Shown here in pieces: positions 43,639 through 54,724 of a stretch of DNA of 64,000 nt. The stretch covers positions 4,340,001 to 4,404,000 of the forward strand of contig OX465600.1 in NCBI GenBank assembly GCA_950022295.1, written 5' to 3'. The DNA comes from Bromus sterilis. Taxonomy: Eukaryota > Streptophyta > Magnoliopsida > Poales > Poaceae. Each line of letters opens with the position of its first letter. Within the stretch, counting starts at the first letter, position 1. The translations under genes were made by a program, and so were the position numbers. The notes below the pieces were generated by a model. That model was not told where the DNA came from. It saw only the letters and a list, made by a program, of their open reading frames with translations, and made no database searches.

Positions 43639-46600
43639 ATGGACGTCGCCAACGCCGTCGCCGCGCCTACAGCCAACCTTTACATGCTAGACCTCGTAAG
43701 TTTCAAGTCCAAGTATTGCATTATTCTCTCTTCGTCCACCTGGCTGTCTCACCCCGCCGACGAGCTTTCAATGCTCCGCTTCGACGGCCAACCGTTCACC
43801 AAGGAGGCCGGCGACACCGACGTCGTCCTCATTGATCGGAGCTTTCTCCATGTCGGCCAGGCCGTGGTCTCGGCGTCGGATATCGCCGGCCAGATCGGCG
43901 TCGTCACTGGCGTCACCACAACGCTCGACCTCGTCGACCGTGCGACAGGAGAGGTCATCCGGGGACTGCCGCCCTCGGCTCTGCAGCGTGTCAGGGCACT
44001 GTGCCTCGGGGATTACGTCGTGTATGGGCAAGGGCAGTGGCTGGGCCGGGTGGTTGAGGTGTCCCTAGACGTGGACGTAATGTTCGACGACGGCGCTGTG
44101 TGCAGGATCACGGACGCCGAGTCCCCAACCAAGCAATTATGGCCGGCAGAGAGCGGTTCGGGTCTTCACCGCAAGCAGACAAACACCAGCTTCTACCCAG
44201 GGTTGCCCATCACCTCCGGCGACCCCTCAATCGTCTTCAAAGGGGCGCGGTGGCTAAGTGGACACTGGAACAAGCGGCGTGAACAAGTGGGGACGGTGAC
44301 CAAGGTGGAGATGGCCGGCGTCCTTGTCCGCTGGATCGCGTCCGCGTACGGCGACACCGACGAGCAGTTCCTCCATGAGTCCGCTCCACCGGCTTACCTA
44401 AGCCCTGAGAACCTAACGTATTTCTGCCCCGCGTACGGGTGCAGCTGGGCGGTAGGTGACCATTGCTTCCTCCGAGAAAGCGAAAGCAGTCTGCTCGCTG
44501 CTGCTTCCGCTAGTTCAGAAATGGATGCTATTCATGATCAGCGGCAACAGAGTTCACTGCAATCTGATGATAGCTCCTCTTCCGATGAAGAAGAACATGT
44601 TGAGCCTTCGCTGATTGTCGGCTCAGAAACCGCTCCAAAGGAGGAGAAGAGAGACTACCGGAAGCAACTGAGGAAGCCAATGTTCATAGGGCAGAGGGGG
44701 AGGGCGCGACAAAGCTACCAGTGGTCGGCACCGCTTCGTACATTGACCGTGTCTTGCACCCGCACCACCATCGACGTGTTGTGGCAGGACGGATCGCGAC
44801 AACACGAGGTGCCATCGACGTACCTCAACCCCTTTGAGATGATGAACGAGCATGAGGTTTTCCCTGGGCAGTATGTCATCGACGCTCGAGATGACGGCGT
44901 CACGGGAGAATCAACAGGGCGGCGTGTTGGTGTCGTCAAGAACCTGAATTCCAAGGACTACACAGCGCACGTGTCATGGTTCAAGGCGGCATCCGATAGT
45001 TGGGAGGTGGAATGCGGCAATGAGGCCATCAGTGTGTATGATCTTGGAAGCGATCCTAACCATACAATTTTCTATGGGGACGTCGTGGTTCGTACAATAT
45101 CATCAAACATGAGAGGAAATGCACCGCAACCACAGTCACAGGTCTCTGATCTTTCATGGGTCGGACATGTTGTCGACTTTTGTGATGGCCACATTCAAGT
45201 CAAGTGGGGCGACGACACCATGTCAATGGTATGTACAATAAATACTCATTACTAATTAATACTCTCTCCACCCCATTTACATGCAAATTTTTGTTTTTTT
45301 CCTGATATAATTTATCAATATAATATATATATAAGTAAGTAATATAACATTGATTATTATTTTTCAAGTATAGATTTATTTTTATATTTTATATTGTGCA
45401 TAATCTGCATTCTTCTATTGGTTAAACTGACGCTCAAAAGTCAAACATTAAATTGTGGGCTGGAGTCTAGATACTAATTAATGTTTTAGATACTAGGATC
45501 TAAGAACTGCTATAATTCCATATGATATTTTCAGGTATTACCCCATGAAATCAGTGTTGCCAGCAAGGAACACTACAGCCAACTGGAGGCTGAAATGGGT
45601 GACTGGGTGGAGGAGGACGGCGTTGATACTCATCAAGAAACGGGTGCTGCTGATGTGGTATCTATCTAAGAAACATTGTGTACATAGCTATATCAACTTA
45701 ACTATGCATCATGAAACCGTATCTTCTTATACTAATAATGTTGCAAATACATCAATCACAGGACAACGATCCAGCAGATGCTACGAACATCCAAGGAGGC
45801 AGGGTTGAACACGGTGGCAGTTGTGCTAATGAATCAGATGGATCTGCTGCTGCAACGGGAACAAACAGGTTGGCTGGTGTCATCCGGTCCATGATTCTGT
45901 CGGTGGTTCAGACGTTGGCTGGAGCCAAGTTGTATCTTGCCAACATTGGATCATCGTCAACCTCGGATTTGCCAGATGCGACCATGCAGGATGTCGTTCA
46001 AGTGCCTGCGCATGTGTCTGTGAGTGGTAGTCACGAATATCATAGCATCGGTGGCGCTGCGACGGAGGCCGTCTTTGCTCTAGCGGCAAGAAACAATGAG
46101 AATGGCGACGGTGATGTCGAGGATGCGGTGAGGTCGGGAGAAGCCGTCACCGGTGGTGACGACACGTTAAAGTTTCCAAACTTTGACATAGTGAAGACTC
46201 CTACGGACCACCATTACCTTGACACCATGAACCAGGTTTACATGCTTTTTGTCATTTTCAAATTCTTCAAATATAGGATCGATCTGAATAGGAACAAAGG
46301 TTAACCAGTGCTATTTGTCGTTGGCAAATAAATAAAATGCAGGGAAGCGGAGGAAATAGGTGGGTTAAGAAGGTTCAGAAAGAGTGGAAAATACTGGAGG
46401 AGAGCTTACCAGGTACGGTTGGCCTCTCTCTCTGCTTGCTTGTAGTATAACTATTTGTTTGGTTTAATTAGCTAGCTGACATATTATCCATATGCATGCA
46501 GACACAATTTACGTGCGGGCGTACGAGGATCGGATGGACCTGCTCCGGGTGGCCATGGTGGGCGCCAGCGGGACGCCATACCAACATGGGCTCTTCTTCT

Positions 46601-47190
46601 TCGACCTGCAGCTGCCGCCCTCCTACCCTGCCGTGCCACCTCAGGTGTACTACCGCTCCTTCGGTCTCCGGGTAAACCCAAACCTGTACCCCTCCGGCAC
46701 GGTGTGCCTCAGCCTCCTCAACACCTTCGGTGGCGAGGGCACCGAGGTCTGGTCGCCGGGGACGTCGAGCCTGCTCCAGGTCGTCGTCTCCCTCCAGGCG
46801 CTCGTCCTGAACGACCAGCCCTACTACAACGAGGCCGGCCACGACGCCCTGGTCGACACGCCAGAGGGCCACCGCAATGCGCTGCCCTACAGCGAGAACG
46901 CCTTCCTGCTTACTCTTCGAACCGCACTTCACCTGCTTCGTCAGCCGCCACGAGGCTTCGAGGGGTTCATCACGGACCACTTCCACGAGCGGGGGAGGCT
47001 GGTGCTCGCGGCGTGCGAGGGGTACCTGCGGGGATGCGTCCCTACCGCCGATGAGGGTGCCATGGAGCTGCCGTGCACCGCCGGCTTCAGGATTGCGCTT
47101 GCCAATTTGGTGCCGAGGCTCGTGGCCGCCTTCACACTCAAGGATACTACTACCTCTGATACTAAAAAAGTGTCGCAAGTTAAACTATAA
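43639..47190 (+). CDS. Large ubiquitin-conjugating enzyme E2, PHO2/UBC24-like
   Basis: Five exons in phase: 43639-45228, 45535-45657, 45762-46235, 46343-46412, 46502-47190, giving 981 residues. The N-terminal 530 residues contain the repeat-like modules of the UBC23/UBC24 family (VVLIDRSFLHVGQAV, LGDYVVYGQGQWLGRVVEV, GARWLSGHWNKRREQVGTVT, VKWGDDTMSM). The C-terminal UBC domain has YVRAYEDRMDLLRVAMVGAS, LPPSYPAVPPQVYY and the catalytic cysteine in GTVCLSLLNTFGGEGTEVWS, followed by NENAFLL-like YSENAFLLTLRTALHL. Family members transfer ubiquitin at internal membranes; PHO2 itself limits phosphate transporters, but orthology to PHO2 rather than UBC23 is not settled. Every splice site is GT-AG. 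The final 14 or so codons and the stop come from a MITE (47150-47245). Confidence 0.93.
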
Positions 47191-47245
47191 AGTATAGGTA
47201 TCTTAGTTGTTTTTTTTCAACACACTTTTTTAGGATCGGAGGAAG
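47150..47245. mobile_element. Stowaway MITE (96 bp) forming the E2 C-terminus
   Basis: The left end CTACCTCTGATACTAAAAAA and right end (as reverse complement) CTTCCTCCGATCCTAAAAAA are inverted repeats, extended by GTGT. TA flanks at 47148-47149 and 47246-47247. The E2 stop codon TAA (47188-47190) lies inside it. The related 3' copy at 49.6 kb lacks the element. Confidence 0.85.
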
Positions 47246-47247
47246 TA

Positions 47248-47897
47248 TCATTTTACAAACTACATATATGTATCGTTAATTGTTTTTTTTTATCGAGGAC
47301 TAGATGTACTAGCTAGAGGATACTCCGTGTGTTGTCATGGGATTTTGTTGTGAATTTTGTTACTCGTAACATCCACATAGCATAGAAGATAACTATTTGA
47401 TTCGTTAATATGGTAGATTTTACAGAGGTGGTAATGATCAACAATATTATATGTTTGATATATAGATGATTTAAATTTACTGATGGTATATATGAATATA
47501 TATTGTATGATAAAAATATAGCAGTTTGTAGTGTGAATTTAATGATGTGAATCCTATTGTTAGTGGTATCTAGAGTATATCTAACTAAAGGAAGAAAAAA
47601 AAAACGAGCATACTAATTCATGCGCACGAAACTAGAGCCATGCACATGCAAAACCATGCACTCACTCACGTATGCACCAATCACAAGAAAGATCACCATG
47701 TAGCCACGCAAATAGCAAAGACCACACATCAATTGTACCCCATAATTTCATCAGAATTACACGTGTCGCATACTGTTTGATCAATCGGTATCCCTATAAA
47801 GACTTCCAAAATTTCATGAGAAAGAAATTATCTAGTGAATAGTATAGCTAGTATACAAGATATATTCTTGTCTAGAACAATTCATGTTGCTAGCTGA
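47248..47897 (+). other. E2 3' flank
   Basis: 47248-47580 is paralleled by 49660-50050, so it was duplicated with the gene end. 47600-47897 has no recognised feature. Confidence 0.55.
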
Positions 47898-48110
47898 GCT
47901 TTTTTATGGCAATAGGATTTTATCTCTAACATCAAAGCCAAGTTAGTTACAAGTGGTAGAGAAATAAAATCAGGGATGAAATCATCCCAGATGCTAGAAG
48001 TTCTATTGGGGAAGGAGTTCCTTGCTAAATCTTGTGCCACCTGATTCGCCTCTGTAAAACACTCATTAAATTTGATCGACTTGAAGTCCAGAGATAACTA
48101 CTTAATAGTT
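47898..48110 (-). mobile_element. LINE 3' scrap (RNase H end)
   Basis: On the minus strand the translation FTEANQVAQDLARNSFPNRT matches the end of plant LINE RNase H domains (compare EAHKVARFS and LNKLAHELV in the two larger LINEs here). A short T-run at 47899-47904 would be the A-tail. Confidence 0.65.
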
Positions 48111-49283
48111 TTTTTTTTCTGCTACAAAGGAAGGCTATTAATTTAACGATCTTAGTGGAGTTTGGCTGCTACAGTTGTGCACCTTATTATGCTTAGGTGT
48201 CTGCAATTCTATTTTTCTTTACATCAATATAAATTAAAATTAAAGAATTATATATTCTTTTGTATGCACTTTTAGTCGGGTTAAGCCTTGATGGGGAAGG
48301 TTTCAGGGTCGAGGAGGAAGAAGAGAGGGTGGGGGAGGGTGGAGGAGGAAGAAAATAAGGCAAAATGGGCTTAAGTACCATGACACCATTAGTAAAGGTG
48401 TCATGGTCCTGGCAGGTCCACTGGTAGATCCGACGTGGCGAGATGTATGCCGCCTTTTAGCATGGCGCCATGGTGTCTAGCATGACGCCTTATAGGCGGG
48501 CGCCATGAAAAAGGCTCAATTTGTGAAATGTTTAAATTTTAGGTTCATTTTATGTTTAAAATTCAAATAAGGGGCAAATTTTACTCTTTTTTTTAAAACC
48601 ACCCTATATATATATATATATAAATAAGTGCAGTGCTTTGGGAAATACATGCAGTTTTTCTTCAGGTTTTCTCTTGAAGACTTGGACACCAGACTGAAAA
48701 ACAAATGTCAACGAAGAAAATCGAACCAGGACAATGCACGTGTGATCTGGATGATAACTAAAGCAAGCATCAATTATGGATGCATGAAACATTAACAAAT
48801 TCAAAATATATAAATGCAGACGCCATGTGTCGCAACTCAAGAGGGTACAATACTACTACTTCTTCTTCTAGAATCACACTGCGGTTGGTTACCAACATCG
48901 GTTCATGGGGGAGCATGACTCGTGAGTCCTGACACAATTTCCACTCTACAACCACACACAACAATACAACAGATGTTGAGTGACCCCAACGAGTATTGAG
49001 GAAGCTCCATGGTCATTCTAGCTCCGACAAGCATGATTCCATTGCTTCAGCAACAACACAAGCCCATGGAAATCGAGTCAAAACTGTGAGGATAAGATTG
49101 CTTAAAACACGAATGTTGCCTGGGAAGGACATCATAAGATTAATCACATCTTCCTACCCTGCGGCACGATAGCCTCAATCAAGGGAAAATATCAAGTGCC
49201 ACCATCCATGGCATGATACGATGCTCCAAGGCTGCATGGTGTGTCAGATCTGAATCGAAGGGGCAGGATCAAGTCATTGACGC
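48111..49283. other. No supported gene
   Basis: 48380-48500 has GCGCCATG and GACACCATT words in both orientations, like transposon subterminal repeats. 48604-48622 is a TA microsatellite. The rest is unassigned. Confidence 0.35.
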
Positions 49284-49609
49284 ATTTATGACTTTATGTA
49301 TGACCCCTTAGAACATTTGCATCTTGCCCTTAGAAAGTACAATGACTTTGCAAAAATTGCCTCAGCTGACCCAGAGATTGCCTTGCACGGTTCCGCAGCT
49401 GATTCTCCTGAACCTAATCACAAGTTGTTGATCCCCATCTGAACTTTGCATTTATTAATCCAGATTTCTTTTAACTCACCTAAACTGAAACTATCATAGA
49501 TAATCAGATCCTTTACATGATAAGCCCACTAGAACTCGTGATGACGACATACTCAAGGCTAATTACAAATTCAGATACTACATGTTACAACATATCTTAT
49601 TTGTGCCAT
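49284..49609 (+). pseudogene. Copied gene end of unknown family (copy A)
   Basis: Aligns with 61922-62238 with few differences and small indels. The homologous frame in copy B reads DPLEHVHLALRKYNDFAKFA...SPEPNHMLLIPI and stop, apparently a C-terminal exon. In copy A one base change and a TAG break the frame early (CCCCTTAGAAC), as also in copy B's other frame. The parent gene is not in the window. Confidence 0.6.
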
Positions 49610-50050
49610 TTTGGTGCCGAGGCTCGTGGCCGCCTTCACAGAGATCGGCGCCAAAGGATAGCATTTTACAAACTACATATATGTATCATTAATTAGCTAG
49701 AGGATACTCTGTGTGTTTTCATGGGATTTTGTTGTGATTTTTTTTAGTAACATCAACATAGTAAAGAAGGTAACAATTTGATTCAATAACATGGTACTCT
49801 ATCTGATCCAATAAATATACTAGTTCATTTTGTATTAAACTAGTACAAACTTTATACATATGAGCGATGTTTATTATGAATCGGAAGGACTAGGTTTTAC
49901 GGAGGTGGTAATAATGAATAATATTACAGATTTCATATATAGGTGATTCAAATTTATTGGTGGTATTAATATACATTGTATGATAAAATTATAGTAGTTT
50001 GTAATGTGAATCAATTTTTAATGTGTGAATCATATTATTAGTAGTATATA
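49610..50050 (+). pseudogene. Copy of E2 3' end without the exonised MITE
   Basis: 49610-49650 reads LVPRLVAAFTEIGAKG and a TAG stop, matching the E2 gene up to VAAFT and then diverging. After the stop it aligns with the gene's 3' flank beyond the MITE (CATTTTACAAACTACATATA versus 47248 on). It represents the pre-insertion C-terminus. Confidence 0.85.
49797..49889. mobile_element. Degenerate Stowaway MITE inserted in the E2 3' copy
   Basis: Ends CTCTATCTGATCCAATAAA and TTTATTATGAATCGGAAGGAC-like form diverged inverted repeats with TA on both sides. The empty site is visible at 47412-47416 (ATGGTAGATTTTAC), confirming the insertion. The core (TACTAGTTCATTTTG..GTACAAACTT) resembles the element at 11398. 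Confidence 0.85.
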
Positions 50051-50052
50051 TC

Positions 50053-52010
50053 TCACTACAGGAAAAATAAGTGTAGTCGAGCCGTGTGTTTAATCTCGGG
50101 TACCCGGCTGCATGCATGGATGCCAAAAGCATTGATAGAAGGAAACAGACGGCGACTATAGAGACTCGGTTTATTAATACTATAAGCTGGGTGTCATGGA
50201 AAATGACACCCGAACTGCAAATACCCATCTAGCGTAATACATAAAGCCCTCGGCTATTTATTTTATTTTTGATAAAAGGCTACTGCTCGACTTTATAAAT
50301 AAAGTCATAACCGGCACCGAGTTCACAACGCTGCCTCCACAACACGAGTCACTTAGAAGGTAATACAAATAAAATTTGAAAGGCGGAACGTGGGAAGAAA
50401 CTAGACGAAAGGTTCAAGGACCATTACAGGCCGAAGGACACCACCAGTCACGCAGTCCGAACAAACTACAACCAGCTAGGCAGAAGGAAGCAAAGATGAC
50501 ATGCCACCACAAAGGAGGGAACGGTTACTAGCGCAAGGGTAGACATGTCATGGCAGTCGTCTTCATTCGGGAGATAATCCCATCATGTCCTCCGGGTCAT
50601 CTTCCTTACAGAAGGGCTTCCAGATCTGTAAAAAATCGATTAGTTTGAAAATGCAAACTGCGGGGCATTTAGAAAAAATATGCGCAATAGTCATTTTATT
50701 TCTAATGTTCCAAAGGGCCCAGCAATCAGCAGAGAAAACGGTCCAAAAAAGACGGCGAGCACGCCCAGGAAGCGAGCGAGCAAGTGTCCGAACCTCCGCG
50801 AAGGAACCAGGACACCACGAATTCCCCATCCATTCCCGAAAACAACTCCAAACAAACTTAGCCAAGACGCGATGAAAGAAAATATGTTGGGCATTCTCCA
50901 GGAAGCCACAGACAATGCAAGTCGCGCTCCTGTTAGGGTTGCGCTTATGAATCTGATCCGAGGACGGCAACTTGCCCTTGAAGGCCTGCCAAAGAAAAAC
51001 CTTAATTTTGGAGGGGATACAGGCTTTCCAAGCTGGAGAGAACCGATAGGTACGGGTCCCTGAAACTAAGACAACATAGAGCAACTTGACAGAAAATTTC
51101 CCCGACCTGGACAAGGACCAGGAGACCTCATCCCTTCCCTTCGAGAGCGCCGGGAAGAGGGCAACAAGGCGATGCCCGTCTTCCAACTCTACAGGAGGCA
51201 AGACTCGACGGAAACCAAGGTCCCAATCAGACGCAGCAACCTCCGAGATGGAGATGTCAGGGGCGGGACAAAAGGAGAACAAAGCAGGAAAGATATCACA
51301 CAAGCGACCAGCCGGAGACCACAAATCGAGCAAGAAACGAACCGAGGACCCATCTTTAACCGAAAAACGAACGTACTTGCGAAAGGTGTCCCTAAGACTA
51401 ATCAAAGTTCTTCAAAACTAGGAGCCAGAAGCACCCGACGCGAATAACGGGGAGGAGTTAGGAAAATATTTCCCTTTGAGGATGTGCATCCACAGAGCGC
51501 CGGGGCAACCAGTGCACACCTTCCACCACCACTTGGTAAGGAGGCAGACAATCTTAACAAAGGTTGATAATGCCCAATCCACCCATATTCTTTGGGAGAC
51601 AGATAGATTTCCACCGGACCAAGCGGTATTTCCGCCGGTTGTCAGCCGCATTCCAAGAGAAACCACTACGATGCTTGTCAAGACCCTCATGGGAGATAGC
51701 AGGGAGTTTGTAAAAGCCCATCGCATACACATGCAACGAGGATGATGCAGGCATTAATGAGGCACACCTTTGCTGCCAAAGAATGGTGCCGCCCCCTCTA
51801 GGAAAGCCCTCAGCTTTTAAACGGACACGGCATAGTCGCCTACCACGCGTCCATCACGGCTCGCCATGTAAACTGAGTTTTATATGTTCTTCGTGTGCAT
51901 GTGGACTCGGCTTATATTTACCTAAATTAGAAAAAAACCCGAAACGCTTTGTATCCTAAATAAGTCGAGTAGCCGCATTTTTACACTCGGCTTATCTTCA
52001 AATAATATCA
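50053..52010 (+). mobile_element. CACTA element remnant hosting a LINE
   Basis: CACTACAGGAAAAATAAG at about 50054 is a CACTA terminus. Words ACTCGGTTTAT, ACTCGGCTTAT, GTAGTCGAGCC and ACTATAGAGACTCGG recur at 50070-50190 and again at 51900-51995 after the LINE, so both parts probably belong to one element. The second terminus was not found. Confidence 0.55.
50262..51802 (-). mobile_element. 5'-truncated LINE 3' portion
   Basis: On the minus strand 51754-51420 carries the end of RT (FSWNAADNRRKYRLVRWKSI, LPKNMGGLGI). After a frame change 51405-50563 encodes the zinc-binding region (WKACIPSKIKVFLWQAFKGK, ATCIVCGFLENAQHIFFHRV). RNase H is not seen, so this is a LINE lacking it. An A-rich tail reads as TTTATTTTATTTTT near 50262-50275. 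AAAGCCCTCGGCTATTTA (50244-50261) and AAAGCCCTCAGCTTTTAA (51803-51820) look like an aged target duplication with two or three mismatches. Confidence 0.8.
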
Positions 52011-52733
52011 ATATGCACCCACCCGGTCACGCCTGTTCGTCTTGGGCCTCACACCAACACTCGACAGTTCATCGTCTTGTCCACCTTCCGCAAAAGCGCG
52101 ACGGTTCCTCTTCGAACGTGCGCGCCCTTCTCTCTCGCAGATCCATGGCCGGAGGAGCTCGCGGTCGTGGGTGGTGCTGTAGGTCGCGGCCGCACAAGCA
52201 CGTCAAGGCCAGTAGCTTCTCCAACTCACGAACCGGCATCGACCGTGACCGCCTCTCCTGCAGCAATGGCGGCGTTATTGTCATTCTCTCGAGCGGGTGC
52301 TCGAGCAGCACGGACTCGACTGTCGTCCAACTTTATGGCCTAACAGGAAATCAAAGCGAGATCAAAGACAAATTTATCAGAGAACAAGCAATTTTCAAAT
52401 ATTAAAAGTCTTTTCTATTTATCCATTTTAATTTCATCATTAAAGGTTCGATGCGGCCCAAAAGTATCAGCAGCAGAGAGAGAGAGTGAGAGAGTGAGTT
52501 ACCCGAGCATGCAAAGAGGCCTATATATTTACACCCATCTTTTTTATTTCAACGCAGGCCGAACCGCCGGATCGGATCCTAACAGAAGAACCTCGAATCT
52601 CTCTCTCTGAAACTGCGAACGGTCGCTTCTCCTTTGCTAGACAAGTACACGTAGGCATCACACGATGGCCAATACGTTGATGTAGGGCATCTGGCGTCCA
52701 CCTCAGCGGGTACTGCGTCGGAGCCCTCTTGAT
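52011..52733. other. Upstream region of F-box copy 7; no confident gene
   Basis: A GC-rich block at 52080-52350 has frames of 80-130 codons on both strands (for example MAGGARGRGWCCRSRPHKHV from 52145) without known motifs. It may be the 5' end of a transposon or host gene. AGAGAG microsatellite at about 52476-52496. Confidence 0.35.
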
Positions 52734-54014
52734 GTGAAAGCGAAACCCTACACCCGCCGCCGCCGGGGCCGAGCAGGCAGCAGCCATCGACGACGGCGTC
52801 ACGATCGTCGAGGGAGAACCTGTGGCGAGACGAAGACGAACACGCAGGCGCCGCGTCGACCGCCTCCCCGAGGACATCCTGGTGCTGGAGATCTTCATCC
52901 GCCTTCCTTCCAAGGACATCCTCCGCTGCCGCGCAGTCTGCCGCTCGTGGCGCCGCCTTGCATTGCATCCACCCCTGATTTCCTCCTCACCCACCATCGG
53001 CGACAGCCGTCGCTCCTCCTCATATGTAGAGAACGCGGCCTCCCGATTTTGGGCCGCGACGGCGGATGGCCTGTCCTCGGGTCCGACTCGTACGCCTACT
53101 ACAACTACAACAATGGCTTCATGTTGCACTCCTCCTGCGACGACCTCCTCCTGATCAGCCGTAGGCATGATGACAGTTGCTTCAGCATCTGCAACCCAGC
53201 CACACGTCAGTGCGTTCCACTCAATGGCCTCACGCTCACGGGCGGCTGCCTCGACATCAAGATCGCTGCGCTATTCCTCCACCACCCATCAAATATGTAC
53301 CGCATCCTATTCTCGAAAGACAGCCAAGGGAAAGGAGGAAAGCGCAAAGCAGCGGGCTGGTACATTGTTACGGTGCGGCAGAGAGTCTCGCCAAGGTACA
53401 TCGGAGTTCCTTCCAATACCCCTACCATTGAGAAAGCTATGATGGCCCAGGCCGGAATGATGCCTACAAATGTGGCATCACCCGTGGTGTTTGGTAGCTG
53501 CCTCCATTGGGAACCTGGCTGGCTTCGCTGCTACCCTGTCAGTGGCATAGTCGTTTTCGATACAGTGGTAGAGTCTTTCAGGTCATTGGGTTGCCCACCT
53601 GATGCTACCAATTGCTGCGCTGGTTTATGTGACATGGAACGTTTGATTTGCTTCAGTTGCTTCCATGAAGGGATGCCAACCTTTAGAATCTGGGTGCTAG
53701 AGGACTACAAGAGGGAGGTATGGTCATTGAAGTACCATTTTAAATTATCCGTGGTGAATTTATGTCGCCATATACATACAAAACACTTCATTTTATCCCA
53801 CAAAGGAGATGTGATGGTCTACAGTTTCTTGGGATGTTACATGTCCCACTATGACAATACAAGCAAGTTGCTAAAGAAATTCCGATGGGATCCCATGTCA
53901 TGGGAGTTGAGCACTACTGGGCACAGATTCAAAGAAAGCCTTGTCAAGCATGAGTTCTTCTTGAGCCGAGGGGCTTCCTACAACCCACAACCGAGTTATT
54001 TTCAAATTTTCTAA
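52734..54014 (+). pseudogene. F-box-family gene (copy 7), longest; broken by a 5-bp duplication
   Basis: The F-box is in one frame (VDRLPEDILVLEIFIRLPSK, DILRCRAVCRSWRRLA; about 52856-52960). The remaining 350 codons are in another, uninterrupted to the stop at 54012-54014 (STPDFLLTHHRRQPSLLLIC, SSCDDLLLISRRHDDSCFSI, CNPATRQCVPL, RYIGVPSNTPTIEKAMMAQA, CLHWEPGWL, FRIWVLEDYKREVWSLKYHF, FKESLVKHEFFLSRGAS). The frame change is exactly explained by TTGCATTGCA at 52958-52967, a tandem 5-bp duplication. The family would be SCF substrate adaptors; the body is the F-box-associated region. If the duplication is an assembly error or polymorphic, this could be a working gene. Confidence 0.85.
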
Positions 54015-54410
54015 ATCAAGGTACCTCAATAGATTTATATTTTTCCTATCTTTGGTGGGATTTATAATGGAGAGAGACTACTAGAGATATTTCCCTCCTC
54101 TTAGACGAGACATGTTCCATACAATCTGAATTATACAAACCTTTAAGTCGAGATTTACTGGTTGTATTTGGATGTATACTAATCATTTTTATCTCAGTTT
54201 GCATGCTAATATGTCACCTGGACTCATCTTTGGTTACATTTGGATGCTCCTATGGTTAGAGACTTAAAATATGGATAATACCTGATGTCTCTCCATTTAC
54301 GAAGTGATTAATTAAATTAGTTGACCAAATTTGATCCATCTAATTTGAGAAAGTTGAGAATGGACTGGGGTGAAGGTACCAAGGTTTTGGATCCCAAGTA
54401 CACATTTTTT
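54015..54410 (+). repeat. F-box copy 7 downstream flank
   Basis: Starts AATCAAGGTACCTCAATAG and follows the flank seen after copies 1, 2 and 4, more diverged. Non-coding. Confidence 0.6.
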
Positions 54411-54565
54411 TTATCGTGGGGGACTGAGATTCTCGGTTACCATGGTAACCGAGAAATCTCGATAAAATTTCGGACGAAATTTAATTTTAAATTTTAAATT
54501 CAATCCTTTTATACTTAGTTTTTTATATAAAAAAGATGAGGCTAAAATATTCATTATCTTTCTCG

Positions 54566-54619
54566 TAGCGCAGTGGCTAGCATCTCTCTGGTGCTGCACT
54601 ACTGCGTGGGATCGAATCC
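54566..54619 (+). promoter_or_regulatory. tRNA-type A and B boxes
   Basis: A box TAGCGCAGTGG (54566-54576) and B box GGATCGAATCC (54609-54619). The surrounding sequence does not fold into an obvious cloverleaf with an acceptor stem, so a functional tRNA is unlikely. Confidence 0.5.
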
Positions 54620-54633
54620 CGCATCTATCTGAC

Positions 54634-54724
54634 CTGAAATTGAACCTGAGACCTATAGTGCGGTAGGATGGGTGGTTACTCTGAAATTGAACCTGAGACC
54701 TATAGTGCGGTAGGATGGGTCGTC
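54634..54724 (+). repeat. About 46-bp tandem duplication
   Basis: CTGAAATTGAACCTGAGACC followed by TATAGTGCGGTAGGATGGGT occurs twice in direct succession (from about 54634 and 54680). Confidence 0.9.

Noticed and set aside
52734..53000. N-terminal 90 residues of the 426-codon frame as real protein
   Set aside because: They are the wrong-frame reading of the F-box; the conserved F-box is in the adjacent frame.
54560..54640. A tRNA gene
   Set aside because: A and B boxes are present but no acceptor stem or anticodon arm is evident, and the sequence sits within a repeat.
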